Shown here: piece after piece, positions 12,773-25,148 of the stretch
How the letters are laid out: the number at the start of each line of letters is the position of its first letter
How positions within the stretch are numbered: position 1 is the stretch's first letter
Translations under genes and position numbers: made by a program
Origin: Scatophagus argus
Lineage: Eukaryota; Chordata; Actinopteri; Scatophagidae
Assembly: GCF_020382885.2 (NCBI RefSeq)
Contig: NC_058514.1
Span: forward strand, 12,200,249-12,264,248
DNA length: 64,000 bases
Direction of reading: 5' to 3'
The notes under the pieces: generated by a model
Database searches by the model: none
Told to the model about the DNA's origin: nothing
The model's input: only the letters and a program-made list of their open reading frames with translations

Positions 12773-15700
12773 ATGGAGGAAGCAGCTGAGGACAGAGACA
12801 GGATGACCAGCCAGCAGGCTCTCTGTGAACCTGACCAGAAGACTGGAAAACACCCTAGCATCTCCACACTCAAAGTACTAAAACTATCTGTAATCAACAC
12901 TCTGCTTTTAACTCTGTTTTTTCTGATGTTCATTCTTTTGATGCCCTCAGACTTAATTATGCACATATAGATAATGGATTGGTAAATTCAACTTTTACTA
13001 CTTGTCATCATACGACACAAGGTTGTCATGTCGTATGAGATGTCATTCCCGAAGCTACATGTAAAACCAAAAACTATACAAACTAATGACTACATACCAC
13101 TACCAATCAATATAAAATAAAACAATATATACATTTAAATATCATATTGATCAATGTAAATATATAATAAACAATACATTTTTATTTATTTAAAATGTGA
13201 GACACATATCAGTGTTTGGTCATTTTCAGAGATATGTTTTCCCCCAGAGCAGGCAGAATCAAGTCAATAGCCGGTCTTATCTTGTTTGTGATAATATTTC
13301 TGTTCTCTATTCATTTCTATTCTCGATAAGCATATAAACTTATGTCAAACACTTCAGTGTCCTGAGTGCAGCCTTGCCTGATTGCAGCTCTACATCAACA
13401 TGTGCAAAGTTAATGGAACATTTCTCCCAAAACACATCTACGCAACAATTTCATCCAAAACATTTTCTCCAGAAGTCCTACCTCAGTTATATTACAGATA
13501 AACCCTACTGCTAACATAAAACATAAAAATGTATAATCTGGGCTCTCCATTTTGCGGTTTTCTGATTAACATTCTTTATTTAAACTATATATCAAAAATA
13601 TAGACTCATTACTCGAGGGTGGAGTACATTAAATCATACTTATTGTCATGTCTTCAACTTATTAGACAGCATACCATCTTATGTGATGTGATTGAGGTTA
13701 CTAAGAGAATTTAGAGCCCAAAGTGGTACATACAGAATAACAGATGAAATACTGTTCATAGTAAAACATGCAGGAGAATTGCAATAATTCCGAGAGGGAC
13801 TTGGTAATAAATAGACTGCAGGCTGCCCACACATAGTAAAACCAAAGACTGTGGAGGCAGCAATGAAGAAGGCAGAAAGGCAGACATTATCAGCATAGAG
13901 AATGCATGTGAGAGCATTTCAGTGACATGTTAATGTTAAGACAGCATTTTGAAACACAACAGCCAGAAACGTATCATTGGGGGTATGAATATGTAATAAG
14001 AATGTGAAAACAATTTGGCAGTGTTAAATAGGTCACCAGTACTGGTGAACGTACAGAGAAGTATCAGCTGAATAAGCAGTTCCCCTCGGTTTTCTACTGA
14101 GTTTCAGCTCATTGTTTAGCTGCACAATGAACTTTATTGTTTTGGTTCACTCTCACTCGTTTTTTTCTCTAAACACCAACTGCACATCACCTGCTCAGTA
14201 CCAAACATAAGATATACACAATTAGCAACTAGCTGGTGAACATAGTGGAGCATTTAGCTAGTTTTATTAGTTATATATCTCAGGAGTTGGTGGAAACCAA
14301 ATACTATATAGTGAATATTGGAAGCCAGAAAGAGAACTTCAGATGATGTTGCTCCTGAATTGCTGTATTTGTTAATAACAAATAACAGTGTTTTTAATGA
14401 GATTAATAATCAGTTTAAAAGCGCAAGTTATGTCAATATCGATTCCATAACTTGTTGTCACTGGCCCCAAATGACCAAAATTCTTGCATGTTTAAAGATT
14501 TTAGATGTGCACACTGAAGAAGTTATTCCTTCAAGGCTTTCTTTACTGACAGATAATAAGCTGACAGTATAAAGAGTCACAGAGTCAGAGAAGCTAGCAC
14601 AGTTCTCGGGGTGAGGGGGTCATGTGCAGGGCTTTTGCCAAGGACACTGTATTCAGTGATAAGCTGTTTTACTTTGTTTTATTAAAGAATTTATTTTATT
14701 TTATTAACCAAAAATACTTGGTCATGTTTTGGAGAAAATAGTGTTCTAGCTTACAAAGAGACCTTTTCACTATATTAAATGAGCTGAAAAGGCTTTGTGG
14801 AACAAAATCTTGAAGGTTAGCTTCTCACACTTTGACATGCACACATAGATGATGGATTGGCCTTGAAGGGAAACTTCTCACATGAGCTTTTCCTGTTTAT
14901 TTGATAGCATTTTTAAAAAAATCAAAGAAGCTATAGCTTGAAATGGCAGATATTAATTGGAAAATTGCTGAAAATTTCCATCTGCAATATACAGTACTTG
15001 ACTGTAAAATTTATGAATTGTTCGCCTATTTTGACTTACATTTCCTTCTGTGTTTTCTAGCTGTTTATTGTGGCGCTGTCCTTCGCCTGTTTCTCCAAAG
15101 CTCTGACAGGAACCTACATGAAGAGTTCCATCACTCAGATTGAGAGACGTTTTGACCTGTCCAGTACACACGTTGGACTGATAGATGGCAGTTTTGAGAT
15201 GGGTACCACCTATCTGTTGATTAAAACCTAATCATTTGTGCATCTGATCAGGTCTTTTGCTTCTACCACCTTTTCAGTTTGACTGTGTAGCTGATGAATC
15301 TCTAAAGGTATAAATGTTTTCTTCTGCTCTTTTGCTTTCTCTTTCTTGGTGATAGGCAACTTATTGTTTCTTGCTGTGGTCAGCCATTTTGGTGCCAAGC
15401 TGCATCGGCCCAGGCTCATTGCTTTGGGGTGTTTTCTCATGGCTGTGGGGGCCTGTCTCACTGGCCTGACACACTTTGTCATGGGACGGTAAACATCAAC
15501 AAACACTCGATTTTACAATTCTTTGGAAGAAAAACATGCAGAAATAACTCCAAATTATCCCATTTAACATCTCATTGTGGCACCATTGATTTTCACAGCT
15601 ATAAGTACAACACAGTCATTCAAGCATTCCAGAATGACAGTGTGAAGATCACCGCCTGTGTGGATCCTTTGAAAATAGAAGATGTGCCAGAAATTCAGAT

Positions 15701-18700
15701 AGAGCCCACTGCGGAAGACAACAGAGGTAAGAGAGATTTATAAGATTTCCACTGGCATGTCAATAATCTGGATTCCCCTTCAAGAAGGACATTCATATTA
15801 CACATATTAAAAAGTTTTCTGTATTGTACTAAATGCCTTCGGTATGCTCAGTCAATGAGAAACCACAGCAGTAGGAAATAGTCCCTAAGCCCTTCACAAT
15901 TCATTGGCTTTCTTTCAACCATCCCTGGAATGCACTGATCCTGGTCTGACCTTGAAAGCCACTCACCTTCCCTGCTCAGCAACTGCACAGCTGCCGAAAT
16001 CAGCCCCAAAGCTACACCTCTTGGTAGCTGATAAGTTGAAACTTACTGTCATTTTAAACTGACAGCCCTGGGACAAAGAACAAATCTCCCCATCCCTGTT
16101 AATGAAACTAAACAGACACACAGCATTCACAGCCTCACTTCAACAGCACCAATCAGCCTGTATGGGGACTGCAGAGCACACCAACAAGAAAGCTGGGAAA
16201 AGGAAAAAAGAAAGAGAAATAATATGTAAGACCATCAGGTCTTTTAGCATCTGTGAGAGAGCAGACATTGATGATATTTATGATAATAAATGCAGTTTGG
16301 ACTCATATCTGTCTGTGTATTCTTCAGTTTTGTTCCAATCATTTCTAGTTCTTTGAAATGGGCTTCAGTTGAAATGTTACATCTGTATTTCTTTTGTTGA
16401 GCCATAATTAATTTGCCTTCTCACAGAAACATGTCTTACACCCACAGACAGCAATGTGTTGATCCTCTTCAGTTATTCTGATGTGATGTATTTAGAATGA
16501 AACACAATATGGAAGTCATCTACAATGCAGTGGGATTCAAGCCTAAAGCCACATCCTATTGAAGTGATGCTGAATGAACACATTGTAGTCATACTTCTGG
16601 GCTGAAGGTAGTCTGCACGGCTGACGTACCCAACTTTATTTTCTGTTTCTCAATAGCATGTGGGAGGGCTTTTTATTTCAATTCAACTTATGAACTGAAT
16701 GATATCTGATATGGTTTTCTTTGCTTTGCAAAAAAAGTGTGAATGACAAAGATAATACAAACCCAAAATATGCACACGCATATATATATATATATATATG
16801 TGTGTGTGTATTTTTTAAAATCACCAAGGTGGTGATTTTAAATAATACATCAGAGATGGTGTCAAGGAGTGTCTTTGAAAAGCATTGATAAAATCAATAT
16901 CAAGCATTCATAATGTGTGTGTGTGTCTTTGTGTAGCCTGTGTGAAAGAGTCTGGTTCCAGCATGTGGATCTATGTGTTCCTTGGGAACGCTCTGCGGGG
17001 GATTGGAGAAACCCCAGTCACACCGCTGGGCATCTCCTACATCGATGACTTTGCTAAAGCAGAGAACTCACCCTTCTACATTGGTAGGATATCAGTGCTC
17101 CTTTTTGGGATTCCAGTGGGATTTTGAATGGGTCCAAATGTCATGTATTAGCCAGTAGAATAAGTCATCAGACAGACCTCTCTGTTTAGGTCCCCCTGTG
17201 CTGTCAGAGATGCAGTAAAAGTGAACAAATTATTTTGTGATTTTCAGCTTGTCTCCAGACCATTACTCTCCTGGGCCCCATGTTTGGGTTCCTCCTGGGC
17301 TCCTATTGTGCCAAACTATATGTTGACATTGGATATGTTGACATGGGTAAGGGCAAAGTATTTGTTTTGGAAAGTCTGTGTACCATGGTTATGTACGCTA
17401 TATATAGACAAAAGTATCCAGACTCAACTCTTCATGAGGCTGGTTTTCAGGGTTTGGGCTCCGCCCCTTACTTCCAGTGATGGGAAATCTTAATGCTTCC
17501 CTTTGCTTGGACAATGCTACGCTTCCAACTTTGTGGCAAGAGTTTGGGGAAGACCCTTTTCTATTCCAGTATGACTGTATCCCAGTGCACAAAGCAAAGT
17601 CTGTAAAGACATGGTTGTATGGATTTGGTGTGGAAGAACTTGACTGTTCCAGGCTTGTTCCTTGACTAGAGCAGTCCTTATTTGAATCAGTAAAATCAGT
17701 AATTGTTGACTAGAAATGAGATGCCTTCTCCGACTCTGATTGAAATCAAAGTCTTTTAGTTGTATAACTGGATTGAATAAAATAGAAGTGATCTGTGTCA
17801 TCACAGGCATGTGAAACAAATTTGACTCAACCTGCAACTCATGGTACAATGGTCTCACATGCTGCAATAAAAATAGGCTGCACGCCTGTCAGGACAGGTT
17901 ACTGAGGACTTTTCTGAATGTCCCTTTGAGGAATTGTCTTAACTCTCATGAATAGACGAGCTAAAATCAGTAATTCATCAAACAAACTCAATCAGACCAC
18001 AGGTGTGCAGTGTCACCACTGAAGAATGCCCCGTGCCAAATAATTAAGATGCAGTGCACTCTTTTTCCCAAATAAATTCTGGTCCCTTTACACAGAATAA
18101 GTGACAAGAAAAATTTCCTGCCAGGCATCCACTCTCTTTCATACACTCTGTTCTGTCATCCAGAAAGTGTGACGATCACTCCTAAAGACGCCCGCTGGGT
18201 AGGCGCCTGGTGGATGGGCTTCCTGGTGTCGTCTGCCCTCCTGCTCATCTCCAGCATTCCCTTCTGGTTCCTGCCCCGCTCTCTGCCGAAACATGAGGGA
18301 AACGAGGCCAGGCATGAGAACCTCGGTGCGACAGAGGAAACTCTTAACAACAGTCGCAACCTCAAGCTGACTGACATTGCCAAAGGTTGACACAATTTTC
18401 AGCTTCTTCTTCCCATAACAGAACACCATTGCTTTTGCAGTTCAAATTTGCACGTTTAATTGAAATTACATTCAAGTTTGGCATTTTCCGAAATGACAGA
18501 ACGTGTCCAGAGAGCAGTAAAAGTGCTTGTATTTTTACTGGATGTCCTTCCACAGGGTTTTTCCCCTCGCTGAAGCGTCTGTTGGGAACCCCTGCCTACT
18601 TCCTGCTCCTTTGTGGCAACATCCTGAAGTTCAGCTCTTTAATCGGTCTGATCACCTTCAAAGCCAAATACATGGAACAACAGTTTGGACAGTCTGCATC

Positions 18701-21700
18701 CAGAGCCAACTTCCTCATAGGTAAAAAATAAATTGTTAAATTGCATCAGTAAAGTTAGTATATAACCTCCAGCATTTACATCTCTTCTCGTCCTGTAGCA
18801 AGATTGAATAAGAGAAAACATGGTGGGATAACGGTTAATGCTAAAATGTCTTCTTAAGTTAACATAGCTAACATTAGTTAAAAGTTGCCATCATAAGCTA
18901 CTGGCCATAAAGATGAAATAAGGCTGAAGCAATGGTACTGAACTGAGCAATAGGGCGTTTTATTGCTTCTAAATTCAAATTTTCATTTGTGATAGGGAGA
19001 AGAACGTCTTTTTACTTGTTTCAAAAATTACATATAATAATGTAACTTGTACTGCAACGATAAGATTACGTTCAGTCATCTATTGGTGTGAGTGAAATTC
19101 ATCTCCCAGTGTTCAGACAGCCTTGTTTGTTTTTTTCTAGGTATGCTGAACCTGCCAGCGGTGGCACTGGGGATCTTCCTTGGTGGGCTGCTTATGAAGA
19201 GGTATAAACTGAGTTTGGTGTCAGGAGCTCAGCTGTCCTTTGCAACATCCTTCATGGCATACCTCCTCCTGCTCCTGCAGTTTGGCACCAAGTGTGATAA
19301 CATTCCTGTGGCTGGGCTCACCATCTCATACAATGGGTCAGTGGTGAGACATGAGGCCTTTACAGCCTCAAAACACAATAATTCAGAATTTTTTTCAGAG
19401 GCACAACCTTCAGCCGATATAAAATCTAAACCCTCTTTGCTCTACAGGACACAGAGAGTGTCATACAACAGGGATATGCTCTTCTCAGAGTGTAACACGG
19501 ACTGCTCGTGTTCAGCAGAGGAATGGGACCCCGTGTGCTCAGACAACGGCATCACCTATATCTCTCCATGTATGGCTGGCTGCCTCAGTTCCAGTGGATA
19601 CGGCAAGAACACAGTAGGGCTGCACACTGTGAATACACATATGTACTGTGTTCACAGTAAACCCACGCGTCATCCAGTTTGGGTCTACAGAGTCCAGAGT
19701 TACTTAAATAGTTAAGATAGGTCTCACAATTAAAACAGTTATCTGTCACTTTGAAATATGAACTATTTACAACTAGGAAAATTCCACATTTTCCCCAGAA
19801 TATTTGGCCAGCATCACTATAAACTGATTAGACATGTTTATCAGCAGTACTATGCAGCCTACAGCCCTCATTCCAAAGAAACACTCCTCAGCAGCCACAC
19901 CAAGAGTATGTGTCCTGACAACTGCAAAGAAGAATCATTCGTTTTAGTGTCAATTAATTCATCTCTCGTGTCTCATGTTTTTTTTTTTCTCTGGAGTTAC
20001 TTCTAAGATCCAATTCAAAGTCCCTCCAATTTATCTGTAGTGGTTAATATTTCATTATTGTGTTAATTTTCATTTGTTTTAAACTCCCACATATCAGAAT
20101 TATGTTTTTAATCACATTTATCACCTAATTTATTATTTATAATTACAGCATATATTGTATCAATTATTATTTCATGAAAGTTTATGAGATTTTGACAACA
20201 GCAGCAAGTGGGAGCAGCAGAGCATGTATTGTGTTTCAACCGAAAGTAAGGTCACAACAGTATAAGATTACAAAATAATCCTCACCTCACAGTTTTAATT
20301 CACCTGACTCTCAGTGAAGTCTTGATATAAATATATAATTATTATAACTAAGTGGTGCTTCACTTATTTTCCATTAAATCCTCCCTCTACATCGCAGTTT
20401 CTCTCTCTTAACCAGGTCTTTCACAACTGCAGCTGTGTGTCCGCCTCCTTTCCAGCAGGCAGCAGTACGTCTGTGTGGCTGGGCCAGTGTCCTCACGCCA
20501 AGGACTGCAGCCGAAGTTTCACCTCTTACATGGCTGTGTCTGTCCTCAGCTCCTTTATCAACGCTCTGGGGGCCACACCTGGCTATATGGTCATCATACG
20601 GTCTGTGACTGCAAATAATGACTGGGAATCTTAACATTATTGTATGTCATTGTGATGATTTGAGTCTGTAAATGATATCCCAATCATCAGTGTTTTGATG
20701 CAGTTAAGATAGATTAATATTTTGTTTCAGTACTGTGCATTAAAAGAAATTTTGGGACATTTTGGGGATATGCTCTCTTGCTGAGATTTAGAGATACCAC
20801 TCTTCACAGTAAATGTGTGTAAATGTACAGCCAGTAGAGGCTAATTTTAGCTTAGCACCAAGACTGAAGACAAGGGGAAGCCTGTAATGTTTACAAATTA
20901 ACACACTATATAAAGCATAGTATTGAAGCAGACTTAAAGATAGTGATTGAGACCATAAATCCATTCAACTGTTTATTGAATTTAAAAAATCAGCTCTGAA
21001 GAGTCATTTTCTCATAAGCTTACATACCGTCAGACTTCTTTTCGACAGCTGTGAAGGTGAACCTGAATCCAGGTTTTGAAGCACTTGAGTGCTGGTTTCA
21101 CTTTTCAGACCAGGAAGCTCCATCCACTTATATTGTCTATGGTTGATATGGCTTTTGTCAGCATTGGACAGAGCCATGCTAGCTGTTTGCTTTGTTTACA
21201 CTCTATTTGTTTAACTAACCGATGCTGGCTGTAGCATAAAATTTGGTGTGCAGACATGAGAGTGGTATCTATGTATCTCAAACATTGATCATGTTTTGCA
21301 GTTGCATCACGCCAGAGCTCAAATCCCTTGCACTGGGTATGGAGGCCTTGGTAACTAGGACTCTTGGTGAGCTTCATTGCTTTCATTTGCATGTACAATT
21401 ATGTTACTTTTTGATTCAAACTTGTTTTGCTTTTCAATGTCACCACAGTTCCCTGTTGTGTGCTGATCAAAATAAGATGATATGAGAAACATGATGGGAG
21501 GAGCAGTATTTCTCTCCACTGCAATGTGGTTGACACAGTACATATTTGGTTGACACTTTGTCTGTAGGTGGAATTCCAGCACCAGTGTATTTCGGAGCAC
21601 TGATTGATTCAACGTGCCTTAAGTGGTCGATCAAGAACTGCGGGGGGAGGGGAGCATGTCGCATTTATGACTCTGCCATGTACAGGTACACCCTACAAAA

Positions 21701-22355
21701 GTGTAAATGGAACATAACTGCTTTTATGAATTTCCTCTGTCTTGAGTGGTAATATGACCAAGTAGAGCTGAATTATTATTGCCTATTCATCTGTCTATCT
21801 TTTGTCTCAATTTTCAGGATCATCTTCCTGGGTCTGATCACTTGTCTTGGTGGTTCGTCATATGTTTTCATCATCGCTGTCATCATCCTCCTCAGACGTC
21901 AGTTTCGGAAACCACAGCAAGAAACAGAGACACAACATACAAACGCTTCTAAGGAAATTGAACTTCATGTCCCATCAAATCCCCCTGAGGACCAGCCTTG
22001 TTCTCCTAAAACTCCCAAACTCTTGCCTCATGTTCCAGAAGTTTCTGCAATAGACCTGGAGAAGGGAAGGCAGGTTCACAGAACAGAGCAGCTCCCCGAC
22101 GACGACAGAGTCATCTCCACAAACAACACACAGGACAGGCAAAAGCTCCAATCCCTGACAGAAACCACTGTTGAGTTTACTCCTTTTGCAAGCAGAGCAG
22201 CACAGATGGGAATGGATGTGCAGAACTCGGAGGAGAAGGTGGAAGAAAGAAAAGACGAGTCTTGCAAGAAGCTGAATGCGCAGGTGGAAAAAGAGAAGCT
22301 GGACAATCAGACAAATGAGAAGAACGAATTAGAGAAAGAAATGACACAAAACTGA
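12773..22355 (+). CDS. slco1c1: Solute carrier organic anion transporter, SLCO1C1-like (complete, 801 aa)
   Basis: This is a 12-span OATP. Coding exons: 12773-12874, 15061-15202, 15356-15488, 15599-15726, 16937-17083, 17248-17346, 18164-18385, 18556-18720, 19141-19336, 19448-19613, 20416-20600, 21302-21366, 21568-21685 and 21818-22355 (stop TGA); they total 2406 bases in one frame. The ATG opens the second codon block of an exon starting at 12725. The family signature [13 protein letters not shown] is at 18187-18225 (about residues 259-271). A ten-cysteine Kazal-like loop 5 lies in exons 10-11 (about residues 455-520). [10 protein letters not shown] and [13 protein letters not shown] are close to mammalian OATP1C1, a thyroxine and conjugate transporter of brain barriers, hence the tentative symbol. 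The last exon adds a cytoplasmic tail of about 150 residues, Lys/Glu-rich at the end and much longer than in the left paralogue. Exons of 147, 99, 165, 196, 166, 185, 65 and 118 bases match the paralogue exactly. It could instead be slco1d1 or another fish subtype. Confidence 0.93.
12875..15060 (+). other. First coding intron of the second SLCO1 gene
   Basis: A 2.2-kb AT-rich intron with donor gtacta and acceptor tgttttctag. It contains a 9-bp inverted repeat, CATACGACA/TGTCGTATG, at 13009-13017 and 13029-13037. No exon or defined transposon was recognised. Confidence 0.6.
16770..16841. repeat. (TA)n/(TG)n microsatellite followed by a perfect hairpin
   Basis: An alternating TA tract (16781-16799) runs into TG repeats (16800-16809). 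It is followed by a perfect 11-bp inverted repeat, TTAAAATCACC (16815-16825) and GGTGATTTTAA (16831-16841), with a 5-base loop. It lies in the intron before exon 5 of the second SLCO1 gene. Confidence 0.7.
17393..17672 (+). mobile_element. Tc1/mariner-like transposon remnant
   Basis: It begins with tatatagacaaaagtatcc, the terminal-repeat type of fish Tc1-like elements. It continues into a broken transposase segment containing [15 protein letters not shown] and FGVEELD. The family's catalytic Asp sits in the FQ-D-C motif. Only one end and part of the transposase remain, and the frame is interrupted, so it is dead. It lies in an SLCO1 intron and is related to the copy at 29560-30022. Confidence 0.8.
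20750..21290. mobile_element. Long-inverted-repeat MITE copy with both arms
   Basis: The left arm (ttgggacattttggggatat ... gagataccactctt ... tacagccag) and the right arm (ctggctgta ... gacatgagagtggtatct) are imperfect reverse complements over roughly 70 bases. The middle is unrelated AT-rich sequence. It fills most of the intron at 20601-21301, and its right arm ends close to the acceptor of exon 12. No transposase is present. Confidence 0.6.
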
Positions 22356-23050
22356 TGGCCCCACGAAGCTAAGATGTTCACAGTGTGGTCTCAAGCACTT
22401 GCTCAAACAACCAGCCATTCTAGAAAGGCTTTTAAGTTTGGGCAAAAGTCACATTTACTTGGATTGTCACAATGGGTTGTTTTTTCTTTTGGGCTATAGC
22501 ATGCTCCATGCCATGACCTCAAAGAGGAATGGAGCATCTGCTATTTGGCCCCCTAGTGAGAAGAGTTCCAATTCTTTTTTTCTTTTTCTTTGAATAAATT
22601 CTTGTTTGTTGATTTTTTATTTTATTTTAAAATGATATTCCTCTTAAGTTCCTTCCACACAAATGGATTATGTGCTAAAGCTGAGACCACAATTTTATGT
22701 CATTGTTAATTAAACCTGAATTGGTAGATTTTTGTGGCCACTTTGATGCGGTGCAACAAACTGTAAATGCAAAACTGACTCAGTATTGTCTTATAAAGTT
22801 GAAGGGATCTCTCAGATCTTGAGGAGAAATGGAACAACATTAGCACTCATTTAAATCCACACTGGTTCTGTTTGTGTGAGGACTCCTCTCTTGAATAAAC
22901 AGTCACACTCTTGATATTTGTGACGGTGGGTTGGAGTTGCGTTTCTCCAGTTGAGTTATTGTACACCTGAGTACCTGGCATTGAAGTCGGACATGAGAGG
23001 CCATTCCCCAGTACCATGTCTTCAACTGTTTGATACCAATAAAGCCATAT
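22356..23050 (+). other. slco1c1: Probable 3' UTR of the second SLCO1 gene
   Basis: AATAAA signals follow the stop at 22593-22598, 22894-22899 and 23038-23043. The first gives the shortest UTR, and any of them may be used. No other feature is seen. Confidence 0.5.
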
Positions 23051-24900
23051 TTGAGCTTGTGTATTGGAGCTTTCAAGTCCAAATCTTTCCCAGATCTACA
23101 CGTAATGTACAAATGGAAACAAAGCTGCTACATAGAGGAGCACCTGCAAACTGTGAAATCGGACGAGAACAAGAAGAATTTTTGACACTATAAAGATTGT
23201 GAAGATACACTCAGCTTCACATAATCATATCAGTGACTTTTTTTGCTTTGACGTGTGCAGGATATTGAGCTGCCACCCATCCAGCTGTAACATCTGGCTC
23301 CTCACGATCCAATGCCAAAGTTATCCAAGGGATAAGATAACAGAATGATACAAGAGAGATGTTTCCCTAAACTACAGCTCATAAAAACAGAGACTTAAGA
23401 CTTAAAATCCTACACTTACCACCCACTTTCTCTTGCTCTCATACTCTCCTTTTTCTGTCTTCCTTCTTTCCACCCTGTCCTTTCAAGCTTGGGCATATGA
23501 ATCTTTCTAAATCCCTCGTATTAACGAGAGAAGCTAAATATTTGATAGGTTCTAAAGTTATAGGTGAAATGGGATGTAATTGCATCAACAGACATTGACT
23601 TGCCCTATTGTACATGGCCAAAATTAATCAACTGTTTTGAGACAATACCCTTTAAATAATTGCTTTGTTCGTTATGTTTTCATCTGTTGGAATCAGCATG
23701 GAAATAACCAACAGAGACAAGGAAGGGTGGAGTAAATTAACTTTGACTTCACAAATATTCTATGCTGTAGCTACAAACTCCAATATAATCTATATAGAAG
23801 GAGAGAAATCTGAAAAATATTTTGCTAACGTCTTGTCACTTTGTTTGCACTTACCGAAGCTTACAGGAAACACAAGGAGGTGTTAGTTGGACCTTGGTGG
23901 GTTTGGGGGTGTTACATGTCCATTAAGACTGCACTATCTTTCTGTTCATTTAAAGCTGCGGTGACAACCACCAGCACTTACCAGCAGCCTGCAGCCTGTG
24001 GTGACATCTCATGGAGACAAATGTTCATCAGAAACACAGCCATGGTAATCATGTTCTTTTCATGCATTCTCTGATACATTTTTATGAGTGCTTTTCTTTC
24101 AGCCGTGGGTTCTCTCACTGTTAGTACAGTATGTCTTGAGTTTGCAGTTTAATCCAAACAAAGCCCTGTTTCACCTGGAGGAAACACATAAGCTCCTGTG
24201 CAGCAGAGGTGGGTGTGGCCTAGCTGGAAAAAGCTGATGTCATATATTTTCATGCCCCAGGTAGAGCAATTAGAGTTTACACAAACATTATAAACGATGA
24301 CATCACTACCATCAAGTTCATATGGCTAACTTGTTGTTTTGTTACACATAGCCATATGATTCATTGTTAATGTATAAATATTTCTGACAGCAGCTTTTAA
24401 GTTACACTTAATATTTAAAACCAATTTTTCAGGAAGCTATCTCAAAGAGATTCCAAACTAGTCCCAGGTCAGACGCTTGTGAAGTGTTACTCTCAAGTTT
24501 TACATTCACTTCATTAAGAATCACTTTTTCAGTTGTTTGTGACATGTCCCGTCAGACTAATGAGACACCATTCATTATTGATTATAATTCATCTTCACAT
24601 TCATTATTCATCTTCAGTGAAGCCCAGGGAGAGGCAGCAGGGCCAGAGATCGGTGACCTGAAACTTCATTACGTGTCTCAAGGTAAATACGAAGACAGCT
24701 TTTCCCCACCCTGGTGTGGGTTTATGGCGGGTCAGTCCCATCACGGACGGTAATGAGAATGATGACGAAGGTGATGATGAGGATGGTGACGTACAAAGAT
24801 GTGTCAGTGTGTTTGTGTGTGTGTATGTGTGTGTACTGTGGAAATTTGCATTTTTCTGCGTGTGTAGAGGTGTAAGAGTGTACATGAAGGTACATCTGAG
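23051..24900. other. Intergenic spacer between SLCO1 and iapp
   Basis: No gene is visible. Near its right end it holds GATGAT-rich and GTGT-rich simple sequence. It also carries one of two copies of the CRE-like 11-mer AGCTGATGTCA (24232-24242; the other is at 25018-25028). It probably contains iapp regulatory sequence. Confidence 0.45.
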
Positions 24901-24913
24901 TGTGTGAGTGACA

Positions 24914-25148
24914 TATATAAGACCCTCTTGGACTTCGCTACTCCCCCATACACCCCTCCTCCCCCCACTGTCCTCCCCATTCTGTGTAAATGAAAATGCG
25001 AGGCTATATTTGGAGAGAGCTGATGTCACAAGTGGTTTGAGCGATGAGCCTATAACTGTTGGATTCGGTTTGTGTGACAGTCTGACAAACCCTGGACTGC
25101 TCCAGTGACAGACTGGGATCTGCTGGCTACTGGCTAACCCAACAGAAA
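24914..25148 (+). promoter_or_regulatory. iapp: Likely iapp TATA promoter and untranslated first exon
   Basis: TATATAA at 24914-24920 is followed by a block ending in a strong gtaagt donor (exon end 25148). The next acceptor that fits is 25945/25946, just before the iapp start codon. Mammalian IAPP also has a non-coding first exon, which supports this reading. The CRE-like AGCTGATGTCA lies at 25018-25028. The start site itself (about 24945) is inferred. Confidence 0.5.

Noticed and set aside
19337-19715. Reading exon 9, the intron and exon 10 of the second SLCO1 gene as a single exon
   Set aside because: The paralogue and OATP family join exon 9 directly to exon 10, and exon lengths (196 and 166) match exactly when the 111-base intron is removed. 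The continuation after 19613 is also intronic.
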